Positions 6,397 to 12,566 of a stretch of 12,566 nucleotides of DNA are shown piece after piece. The DNA comes from Bacteroidota bacterium (GTDB taxonomy: Bacteria; Bacteroidota; Bacteroidia; Bacteroidales; JAADJA01). A model generated the notes under the pieces. The model was not told where the DNA came from. It saw only the letters and a program-made list of their open reading frames with translations, and searched no databases. The DNA is taken from assembly GCA_024278155.1 (NCBI GenBank), contig JAJRTT010000549.1, positions 1-12,566 on the forward strand, read 5' to 3'. The translations under genes and the position numbers were made by a program. Within the stretch, counting starts at the first letter, position 1, and the number at the start of each line of letters is the position of its first letter.

Positions 6397-7002
6397 ATGA
6401 AAACGTACCAGGAGACTTTATCTGAATATATCCCCGCACCCTCGGTTGATTCTGTGTTTTCCCGCCTCGACAAACATCACGTACGCCTTGTGATCAACAG
6501 GAGCAGGGCCACAAAACTGGGCGATTACCGTCCACCCATAAAATACAAATATCACCGTATTTCGGTAAACCATGATTTGAACAAATACCAGTTCCTGATA
6601 ACATTGATCCATGAACTGGCACATCTGGAAACCTGGTTGAAACATAAAAACAGGGTAAAGCCCCATGGCATTGAATGGAAATCGGAATTCAAAAACCTGA
6701 TGGGGGAATATATGGACAATGGCATTTTCCCCGAAGATGTTGGAAAAGCCCTGAAAACATATTTCACGAAAAGCACATCGAGCGATACGGACCTTTCACG
6801 GACCTTAAAGAAGTACAATGCGGAATCGGAAGAAACTACCCTGGAAGAACTACCTGAGAATGCGGTCTTTGCCATTTACAATGGCATTGTTTTCCAAAAA
6901 CAAAAACGCCTTCGGAAAAGGTACCGTTGCAAAAGGATGGACAATGGCAAAATATACATGGTAAGCCCGCTCATGGTCGTCCATCCAATTGATAATAAAT
7001 GA
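6397..7002 (+). CDS. SprT-like zinc metalloprotein
   Basis: The 201-residue protein has the zinc metalloprotease signature HELAH (His72, Glu73, His76) preceded by QFLITLI. A further probable zinc ligand is His90 in KPHGIEWKSEFKNLM, the layout of SprT/Spartan-like domains. The C-terminal part, FQKQKRLRKRYRCKRMDNGKIYMVSP, matches the second domain of Bacteroidota SprT-like proteins but holds only one cysteine, so it is not a zinc ribbon. Eukaryotic relatives cleave DNA-protein crosslinks; the bacterial role is not well defined. AAGGA at 6386-6390, six bases before the ATG, is a good ribosome binding site for this start. The gene lies between the small lipoprotein and the mannose-1-phosphate guanylyltransferase gene. 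Confidence 0.85.
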   Translation: MKTYQETLSEYIPAPSVDSVFSRLDKHHVRLVINRSRATKLGDYRPPIKYKYHRISVNHDLNKYQFLITLIHELAHLETWLKHKNRVKPHGIEWKSEFKNLMGEYMDNGIFPEDVGKALKTYFTKSTSSDTDLSRTLKKYNAESEETTLEELPENAVFAIYNGIVFQKQKRLRKRYRCKRMDNGKIYMVSPLMVVHPIDNK

Positions 7003-7059
7003 TGCCTTTCCAATAGGAATCTTAATAACGGCCAGACTTCGACAAACTCGTGATAAGCG

Positions 7060-7091
7060 TTTTTTTCATATGCCCTCTTTTTATATCTTTG
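7060..7091 (+). promoter_or_regulatory. Candidate Bacteroidota promoter for the guanylyltransferase gene
   Basis: TATCTTTG at 7084-7091 matches the TAnnTTTG -7 box exactly. A T-run at 7060-7066 sits at the distance expected for the -33 element, although it lacks the usual G. Transcription would start near 7098, leaving a leader of about 20 bases before the ATG at 7118. Confidence 0.5.
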
Positions 7092-7117
7092 CACTTTTTT
7101 AAACCAATTCATTAATA

Positions 7118-8209
7118 ATGGACAAAAACAATTATTGTGTGATCATGGCCGGTGGGATTGGAGCCCGTTTTTGGCCCATGAGCCGCACATCGCACCCCAA
7201 GCAGTTTATCGACATACTCGGAACAGGAAGAACCTTGCTACAACAGACCTTTGACCGTTTCATGGATGTTTGCCCAAAGGAAAATGTATATATTGTCACC
7301 AATGACAAGTACAAAGAGATGATCCTGGAGCAACTTCCCGGGATTACGGCCAACCAGGTTTTATGCGAGCCCATGCGCCGGAACACTGCCCCTGCCATCG
7401 CCTATGCAGCTTACAAAATCCGCGAAGAAAACCCAGATGCCAAGCTTGTGGTTGCCCCTTCCGATCATATTATCCTGAAAGAAGAAGCATTTACCAATGT
7501 TATCCTGTCGGCGATAAATGCAGCAGCGAAAAACGATTGGCTGCTCACGCTGGGGATCACACCTTCGAGGCCCGACACCGGTTACGGTTATATCCAGTTT
7601 GAGGAATCAAGGCCCTTTGAAGAAGACGAAAGGATCAGGAAAGTAAAAACATTTACCGAAAAACCCAATCTGGAACTGGCCGAAACATTCCTTGCAAGTG
7701 GTGATTTTCTTTGGAACTCGGGGATTTTCATCTGGTCGTTGAAAAGTATTCTGAAAGCTTTCGAAGAACACCTTCCCGAAGTGGGTACATTGTTTACCAA
7801 AGGGGCCGGGAAATACAACACATCCGAAGAGGAAGCATTTATCAATGAAATTTTCCCTGTCTGTAAAAACATTTCCATTGACTTTGGTGTGATGGAAAAA
7901 GCAAAAAACGTCCATGTGCTGGCTTCCGATTTCGGTTGGTCCGATTTGGGCACATGGGGTTCTTTATACGACATCAGGGCGAAAGATGAAAACAGCAATG
8001 CTCTTGTAGGTGACAATGTGATGACCTTCGACACAAAAAACTGCATCGTGAACATGCCAAAAGAAAAACTGGTCGTGTTGCAAGGCCTCGACGATTACAT
8101 CGTGGTCGATAATGATGATATCCTGTTGATTTGCCGTAAAACCGATGAACAAAATATCAGGGATATCGTGAATGCCGTTAAACTTGAAAAAGGGGCTAAG
8201 TTTGTTTAA
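7118..8209 (+). CDS. manC: Mannose-1-phosphate guanylyltransferase (GDP-mannose synthesis)
   Basis: This cytoplasmic enzyme makes GDP-mannose from GTP and mannose-1-phosphate, feeding surface polysaccharide, GDP-fucose and glycoprotein synthesis. The 363 residues show the nucleotidyltransferase motif GGIGARFWPMSRTSHPKQF (12-30) and CEPMRRNTAPAIAYAA (83-98). Further motifs are PSDH (114-117), the sugar-phosphate motif FTEKP (179-183), WNSGIFIW (199-206), SIDFGVMEK (253-261) and DFGWSDLGTW (271-280). The short C-terminal region (VNMPKEKLVVLQGLDDYIVV) is the start of a left-handed beta-helix. The phosphomannose isomerase domain of two-domain enzymes is absent, so this is the single-domain type common in Bacteroidota. 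A promoter candidate lies just upstream, so it can be transcribed without the SprT-like gene. Confidence 0.95.
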   Translation: MDKNNYCVIMAGGIGARFWPMSRTSHPKQFIDILGTGRTLLQQTFDRFMDVCPKENVYIVTNDKYKEMILEQLPGITANQVLCEPMRRNTAPAIAYAAYKIREENPDAKLVVAPSDHIILKEEAFTNVILSAINAAAKNDWLLTLGITPSRPDTGYGYIQFEESRPFEEDERIRKVKTFTEKPNLELAETFLASGDFLWNSGIFIWSLKSILKAFEEHLPEVGTLFTKGAGKYNTSEEEAFINEIFPVCKNISIDFGVMEKAKNVHVLASDFGWSDLGTWGSLYDIRAKDENSNALVGDNVMTFDTKNCIVNMPKEKLVVLQGLDDYIVVDNDDILLICRKTDEQNIRDIVNAVKLEKGAKFV

Positions 8210-8445
8210 GCAAAACCAAATTGCATTCTTTAATTATAAAAATGCATGCAAACTGCATTAGGGAAATCTCAAAATATAATATCCAAAAATCAAATAAACC
8301 CCAAATAGATAATATCGAAATCCGAATCAGTTTCTTCAGGAAGTTTTGAAATTGATTTTTTTAATTTGTTGTTTATTTGAAAGTTAGTTTTTGATATTTG
8401 GTAATTAGTTTTTCGAGTTCCAAAATAAATTCCAAAACTTTAAAA
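8210..8445. repeat. AT-rich gap with a long imperfect inverted repeat
   Basis: CAAATAAAC (8291-8299) pairs exactly with GTTTATTTG (8371-8379). In the same register CAAAT (8302-8306) pairs with ATTTG (8364-8368), and AATATC (8311-8316) pairs with GATTTT (8354-8359) with one mismatch. The centre is near 8335. Outside these, CCAAAAATC (8283-8291) is nearly repeated inversely as GATATTTGG (8393-8401), offset by an insertion. A smaller pair, TGCATT (8222-8227) and AATGCA (8241-8246), lies just after the guanylyltransferase stop. No clear terminator or consensus promoter is visible, although the S46 gene must have one here or be read through. Confidence 0.5.
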
Positions 8446-10671
8446 ATGAAAAAAACAATTCTACTATTTTTTGTGCTGATAATGGGCATCAACCCATACA
8501 GCCGGGCCGATGAAGGGATGTGGCTGCCCATGTTTATCGAACGCCTCAATTATGTGGATATGCAGAAGGAAGGTTTGCACCTGACCGCTGAAGAAATCTA
8601 CAGCGTGAACCATTCGAGCTTGAAAGATGCCATCGCAATTTTTGGCCGTGGCTGTACAAGCGAGATTATTTCGGACGAGGGCTTGCTGCTCACCAACCAC
8701 CATTGTGGTTATGGAAGCATACAGGCGCACTCTTCGGTGGAACATGATTACCTTGCCGATGGCTTTTGGGCCATGAGCCGCGATGAGGAGCTCCCAAACG
8801 AAGGCTTGACCGCAAAATTCCTTGTAAGTATCGAAGACGTGACCGAGAAAGTGTTGGCCAATGTGAACGATGACATGACCGAAGAAGAAAGGTATTCAGA
8901 AATAAGGAAGGTTTCGAGTGAACTAAGCAAAGCTGCGGAAGACGGGACAGACTACAATGCTTCTGTCCGTAGTTTTTTTGCCGGAAATGAGTATTACCTT
9001 TTCGTTTACATGGTTTATAAAGATGTGCGCCTTGTAGGCGCGCCCCCTTCGTCCATTGGGAAATTTGGTGCCGATACCGATAATTGGATGTGGCCGCGCC
9101 ATACCGGCGATTTTTCCATGTTCCGGGTTTATACCGATAAGGATGGGAAACCGGCCGAATATGCAAAAGACAATATCCCATTTAAACCCAAACATTCGTT
9201 GCCCATTTCCTTGGCCGGTGTCAAAAAAGGGGATTTTGCAATGATATTGGGATACCCGGGAAGTACGGAGCGTTATATGACTTCCTACGGGATAAAAATG
9301 GCCCTCGGCATCTCCAACCAAACCATCGTGGACATCCGTGACGTGAAGTTGAAAATCATGATGGCCGATATGCAGGCAGACCAGTCCGTCCGGATTAAAT
9401 ATGCTTCTAAATACGCCCGGATCGCCAATTATTGGAAATATTTTATCGGCCAGACAAAGGGCTTAAAAAAGCTAAAGGTTTATGATAAGAAAGTTGATCT
9501 GGAAAACAAATTCACACTTTGGGTCGACGAAGATGCAGGCCGCAAAGCAAAATACGGTGAAGCACTGAAAGACAATTCGGAGGCTTATGAGCAACTGAGC
9601 AAATATGAACTGGCCCGCATTTACAAATCGGAGGCAATAAGAAGGGGCAGTGAAATCCTTGGTTTTGCCAACCGTTTTTCTCCACTGTCAAAAGCTTTGT
9701 CAGAAAAAGAGGCAGGCCAGGAAAAAATCGATAAAATGATTTCAAGCTTAAAAGAGATGTCGGCAAGTCATTTTAAGGACTACAATCTACCCACCGATGA
9801 AAAGCTCCTGACGGCCATGTTGAAAATGTACACCGAAAACGTGCCCATCAACCAACAATCAGATTACGTGAAGAAAATTGCGTCAAAGGCCAAGGGCGAT
9901 TTTTCTGCCTTTTCCAAAAAGCTTTTTGAAACTTCGATATTTACCACAGCAGGGAAAGTAGATGCCCTCTTTGAAAAACCTTCGGCAAAGAAAATCGAAA
10001 AAGACCCGGCCTTTACTTTGATAAAAGACATAAACGATTACTACAACAAAAACATCCAACCTGTAATTTATGCTGCATACGACCAGCTCGACCGCGGCAA
10101 CAGGTTGTTTATCGCCGGGTTGAGGGAAATGGAGCCAAATAAAAAATTCTATCCCGATGCCAACTTCACCATGCGGTTGACTTACGGGCAAGTATTGCCC
10201 TATAGTCCCGGTGATGCGATATTCTACAATTACTACACTACCCTGAAAGGGGTAATGGAAAAGGAAGACCCCAATAATTGGGAATTTGTGGTACCTGAGA
10301 AATTGAAGGAGTTGTACAAAAACAAGGATTACGGCCCTTATGGCGAAAACGGTGAAATGCACACCTGTTTCCTTTCCAACCTTGACATAACCGGAGGCAA
10401 CTCTGGAAGCCCCGTGATGAACGGGAACGGCGAATTGATCGGGATCGCTTTCGATGGCAACTGGGAAGCCATGAGCGGCGACATTGCCTTCGAGCCCGAA
10501 ATCCAACGGACCATCAGCGTGGATATCCGTTATGTGATGTTTATCATTGATAAATATGCAGGAGCCACACATCTTATTGATGAAATGAAACTGGTGAAAA
10601 GAAAACCGGCCCCATCAAAAAAAATAAGGGAAAAAACCCTGGAAGCCGAACCGATGGAAATGGAGCGGTAA
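8446..10671 (+). CDS. Family S46 dipeptidyl peptidase, DPP7-like
   Basis: This periplasmic serine exopeptidase releases dipeptides from the N-termini of oligopeptides, a main step in amino-acid supply in proteolytic Bacteroidota. The 741 residues start with signal peptide MKKTILLFFVLIMG, cleaved before or near ADEGMW, the usual S46 mature start. The triad is visible: His86 in TNHHCG, Asp222 in RHTGDFSMFR and Ser653 in TGGNSGSP. Eighteen residues after Ser653 is Gly671 in FDGNWEAMSGD. In this position DPP7 has Gly (hydrophobic P1) and DPP11 has Arg (acidic P1), so DPP7-like specificity is expected. The length fits the family (about 700-760). The ATG at 8446 was preferred to a TTG at 8398 because it starts the signal peptide. 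The gene appears to be monocistronic, with a terminator 47 bases downstream. Confidence 0.93.
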   Translation: MKKTILLFFVLIMGINPYSRADEGMWLPMFIERLNYVDMQKEGLHLTAEEIYSVNHSSLKDAIAIFGRGCTSEIISDEGLLLTNHHCGYGSIQAHSSVEHDYLADGFWAMSRDEELPNEGLTAKFLVSIEDVTEKVLANVNDDMTEEERYSEIRKVSSELSKAAEDGTDYNASVRSFFAGNEYYLFVYMVYKDVRLVGAPPSSIGKFGADTDNWMWPRHTGDFSMFRVYTDKDGKPAEYAKDNIPFKPKHSLPISLAGVKKGDFAMILGYPGSTERYMTSYGIKMALGISNQTIVDIRDVKLKIMMADMQADQSVRIKYASKYARIANYWKYFIGQTKGLKKLKVYDKKVDLENKFTLWVDEDAGRKAKYGEALKDNSEAYEQLSKYELARIYKSEAIRRGSEILGFANRFSPLSKALSEKEAGQEKIDKMISSLKEMSASHFKDYNLPTDEKLLTAMLKMYTENVPINQQSDYVKKIASKAKGDFSAFSKKLFETSIFTTAGKVDALFEKPSAKKIEKDPAFTLIKDINDYYNKNIQPVIYAAYDQLDRGNRLFIAGLREMEPNKKFYPDANFTMRLTYGQVLPYSPGDAIFYNYYTTLKGVMEKEDPNNWEFVVPEKLKELYKNKDYGPYGENGEMHTCFLSNLDITGGNSGSPVMNGNGELIGIAFDGNWEAMSGDIAFEPEIQRTISVDIRYVMFIIDKYAGATHLIDEMKLVKRKPAPSKKIREKTLEAEPMEMER

Positions 10672-10717
10672 TAACTTTTTGGTGGCAACACCAGCACGTA
10701 GCATAGTTTTAACAATG

Positions 10718-10753
10718 AAAAGGCCGTGGAGATTTTATTTCCGTGGCTTTTTT
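10718..10753 (+). terminator. Intrinsic terminator after the S46 peptidase gene
   Basis: AAAAGGCCGTGGA (10718-10730) pairs with TCCGTGGCTTTTT (10740-10752) over 13 positions, including three G-U wobbles, around a 9-nt loop. The 3' arm runs into six T at 10748-10753, then GTTTTTGG. It lies 47 bases after the stop codon. Confidence 0.7.
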
Positions 10754-10785
10754 GTTTTTGGTGCTTTTTTGTCGCATTGGCAAAA

Positions 10786-10814
10786 GCCCATCACAGATTA
10801 TATCTGTGATGGGC
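10786..10814 (-). terminator. Perfect 13-bp hairpin, likely terminator of the macroglobulin gene
   Basis: GCCCATCACAGAT (10786-10798) and ATCTGTGATGGGC (10802-10814) are exact reverse complements around TAT. On the minus strand it lies 54 bases after the macroglobulin stop codon and is followed by TTTTGCC. That is a short T run, so termination is plausible but not certain. On the plus strand no T run follows. Confidence 0.55.
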
Positions 10815-10867
10815 ATGATGAAAACATCAACAAAGAGCACAGAATTGACGGATTGCGGTTTCAAACT

Positions 10868-12566
10868 TCAATGGTCAATGGTTTCAATATTAATCTTCCT
10901 TATGGTATTTCTTCCATAAAAAGTTGGGAAGTACATCAATTCCAGTTTGGCCGGGTTCAATGTATAGCTCCCGCTGAAACGGGCCTGAAGGTTTATTTTG
11001 AAAATATGTTCACCCGGTTCAAGTGTTTCGCAATAGATAATGGTTTTGTCCTTGAAATATTCCCGGTGGGATTCGTTGTAGTTGGTTATGCTTTTATTGT
11101 TTCCATAAGAACAACCAGCGGGAACGGGTATTTCAAGCATGACATAATCTGCTTTTTTCATTGAACTTACCTTTACTATCATGGTGATATTTTCACCTGC
11201 TTCAAGGATTTCCGTTTTCCCCCCATTTGATTCAAACCAGGTTTCAATCTTGAAAAGGCTATCTACTGCTTTGGGTTCATTGTTCCAGTATTTGGAATAC
11301 CAGGTGAAGTAAACGGATGAAGAACCTGTTTTTCTAATTTGGGTCCCCTTTGTTTCCCCATCCATTCTTAAAGAAAATGGGAAATCACTTGCACGGGCAG
11401 TTTCCTTTCCAATGATTTCAAGTTCCGCCGTAGCAAACAGGTCTTCCCTTTCCCGTAAAGCACCCGGAAGTATGGCCTGCAACATGGACGCCGTTTGATA
11501 GGTATTGATCCTCCTGTTATTTCCACTATGGTTAATCAGGTATCCCCTGATTTTCGTCAGAGCGGGATGCAAACTATCAGAAGCTTCTATGATTCGGTAT
11601 GCAAGTATGGTCAGGTCGATGGAGTTGTCAAAGCAAATATCGTTTTCGTTTCCCCAATAATAATTCCCAAAGACAGTCTCGTTTTTCAAATCCAGGATTT
11701 CCCCTATTGAATAATCAATATTGTTCTTTTGTTTTATCCGTGCCAGGATCAAGAGTTCGCGAAGGGAAAGGGAATCAGCATTAATCCTGTCAATGTATGT
11801 TTTGTAATGAATTTTTTCTTTCATATCGGATAAAGCATTCAATACATTCAACAGTTCCGGGCCTTTTGTTACATCTAATTGCCAAAGCATAAATTGGGCA
11901 GACTTGAAAAGCGAACGGCAAATATAACCTTCATCAACGGCCTCTGCAAGTGCACTGATCACATAGGTAGTCATCCAGAGGTTTTCAACAGAGTTGGGCC
12001 ACCATCCCCAACTACCATTTTCGTGTTGCCCTTTTACAAGGCGCTTTATCATTTTCCCTATCTGGTTTTTGTTGCTAAAACCTTTGTCTGTAAGCTTCCT
12101 GATTTTTTCTTCGGCCAAAAACCCCCTTAGTTTGGATGCCGTTTGCTCCATACAGGAATGAGGATAATCTTTCAGCTTTTCGATTTCTTTGAGCATAAAC
12201 CCGGCAGTGGAATTTTCGGCATGTATTTCAATTTGGCCAAATGTGTTATCGTAAGGGATAAAAACCGTTGTGTCCTTTTCCAAAACAAAAAATCGTCCTT
12301 TGGTTTCTTCCACGCCTACCGGAAAAACAGGGACTCTTCTTTCCTCACCGTCCCCTGCCCCATAATCTTCCGTCACAAGATATTTCATCGTTATCGTATC
12401 ACATTCCTGAACGTTAATTTCAAAGTCCTCAAGCAAAGCATTCCCGACCAACGTATCAGTGGATTTCAACAAATCATTGTGAACATAAAAAGAGGTGTTG
12501 ACTTTTTCCGGTTTGTCACGGTAGTTCAAAACTTTCCCGATTACCGTGGATTTATCGCCCTCGATA
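10868..12566 (-). CDS. Alpha-2-macroglobulin family protein, C-terminal part (partial)
   Basis: The frame is open from the stop at 10868 to the right edge, so the N-terminal part (usually over 1000 residues in Bacteroidota) lies outside. These proteins act at the cell surface or in the periplasm and trap attacking proteases; some bind the protease covalently through a thioester. The visible part starts in a macroglobulin beta domain (IEGDKSTVIGKVLNYRDKP). The thioester motif CMEQ, within YPHSCMEQTASK, is at 12154-12143. Next comes the helical thioester domain (GQHENGSWGWWPNSVENLWMTTYVISALAEA), then a C-terminal beta domain ending LNPAKLELMYFPTFYGRNT. The CxEQ motif is intact, so a working thioester is likely. 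An in-frame TTG at 12529 is internal, not the start. The gene converges on the S46 peptidase gene. Confidence 0.9.
   Translation of the reverse strand, partial: IEGDKSTVIGKVLNYRDKPEKVNTSFYVHNDLLKSTDTLVGNALLEDFEINVQECDTITMKYLVTEDYGAGDGEERRVPVFPVGVEETKGRFFVLEKDTTVFIPYDNTFGQIEIHAENSTAGFMLKEIEKLKDYPHSCMEQTASKLRGFLAEEKIRKLTDKGFSNKNQIGKMIKRLVKGQHENGSWGWWPNSVENLWMTTYVISALAEAVDEGYICRSLFKSAQFMLWQLDVTKGPELLNVLNALSDMKEKIHYKTYIDRINADSLSLRELLILARIKQKNNIDYSIGEILDLKNETVFGNYYWGNENDICFDNSIDLTILAYRIIEASDSLHPALTKIRGYLINHSGNNRRINTYQTASMLQAILPGALREREDLFATAELEIIGKETARASDFPFSLRMDGETKGTQIRKTGSSSVYFTWYSKYWNNEPKAVDSLFKIETWFESNGGKTEILEAGENITMIVKVSSMKKADYVMLEIPVPAGCSYGNNKSITNYNESHREYFKDKTIIYCETLEPGEHIFKINLQARFSGSYTLNPAKLELMYFPTFYGRNTIRKINIETIDH

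Noticed and set aside
8398..8445. Upstream TTG start adding 16 residues to the S46 peptidase
   Set aside because: The ATG at 8446 begins a typical signal peptide; the extension would disrupt it.
8690..9181. Minus-strand frame of 163 codons within the S46 gene
   Set aside because: It is a shadow frame with low-plausibility composition, rich in His, Arg and Ser, inside a clear gene.
12527..12529. TTG as the start codon of the macroglobulin gene
   Set aside because: The frame stays open to the window edge and the upstream residues continue a macroglobulin beta domain, so the gene is truncated by the window.
1..12566. Defence system, prophage, integron or biosynthetic cluster
   Set aside because: No nuclease, helicase, integrase, capsid, toxin-antitoxin or assembly-line signatures were seen in any credible gene.
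1..12566. tRNA or rRNA genes
   Set aside because: No cloverleaf-like sequence or rRNA-like stretch was recognised in the intergenic regions by eye; a tRNA scan was not possible.

Overview
The window looks like a chromosomal segment of a Bacteroidota bacterium. The evidence is a family S46 dipeptidyl peptidase, a very large-type alpha-2-macroglobulin with a CxEQ thioester, Bacteroidota-style promoter boxes (TAnnTTTG), A-rich leaders in place of strong Shine-Dalgarno sites, and several intergenic palindromic repeats. I cannot assign an order or genus from sequence alone.

Layout. Positions 1-60 are the last codons of a plus-strand gene. A tandem array of a 42-bp palindrome-bearing unit follows (83-277), then a perfect hairpin (291-314). 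A minus-strand, AT-rich gene (394-1059) encodes a membrane-anchored DUF4240 protein. A plus-strand pair (1206-3525) encodes an amidohydrolase-fold lipoprotein that lacks the metal-binding HxH motif and, one base later, an exported serine hydrolase of the prolyl-oligopeptidase type. A 300-bp gap full of small palindromes separates this pair from a minus-strand cluster (5962 down to 3830). That cluster encodes an MlaE-type permease, an MlaF-type ATPase and a CvpA-family membrane protein.

Divergent from this cluster, on the plus strand, are a small lipoprotein, a SprT-like zinc metalloprotein and a single-domain mannose-1-phosphate guanylyltransferase with a good promoter candidate. After a gap holding a long imperfect inverted repeat comes a 741-residue S46 peptidase of the DPP7 subtype. 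Two hairpins, one serving as terminator on each strand, lie between it and the convergent 3' part of an alpha-2-macroglobulin gene that runs off the right edge.

Functional reading. Most genes concern the cell envelope: lipid transport (MlaE/MlaF), GDP-mannose supply for surface glycans, periplasmic peptide degradation (S46, S9-like), protease trapping (macroglobulin) and lipoproteins. I found no new defence, mobile or biosynthetic system. The most noteworthy items are the terminator-like tandem repeat array with loop-only variation, the amidohydrolase with lost metal ligands, and the several palindromic intergenic elements.
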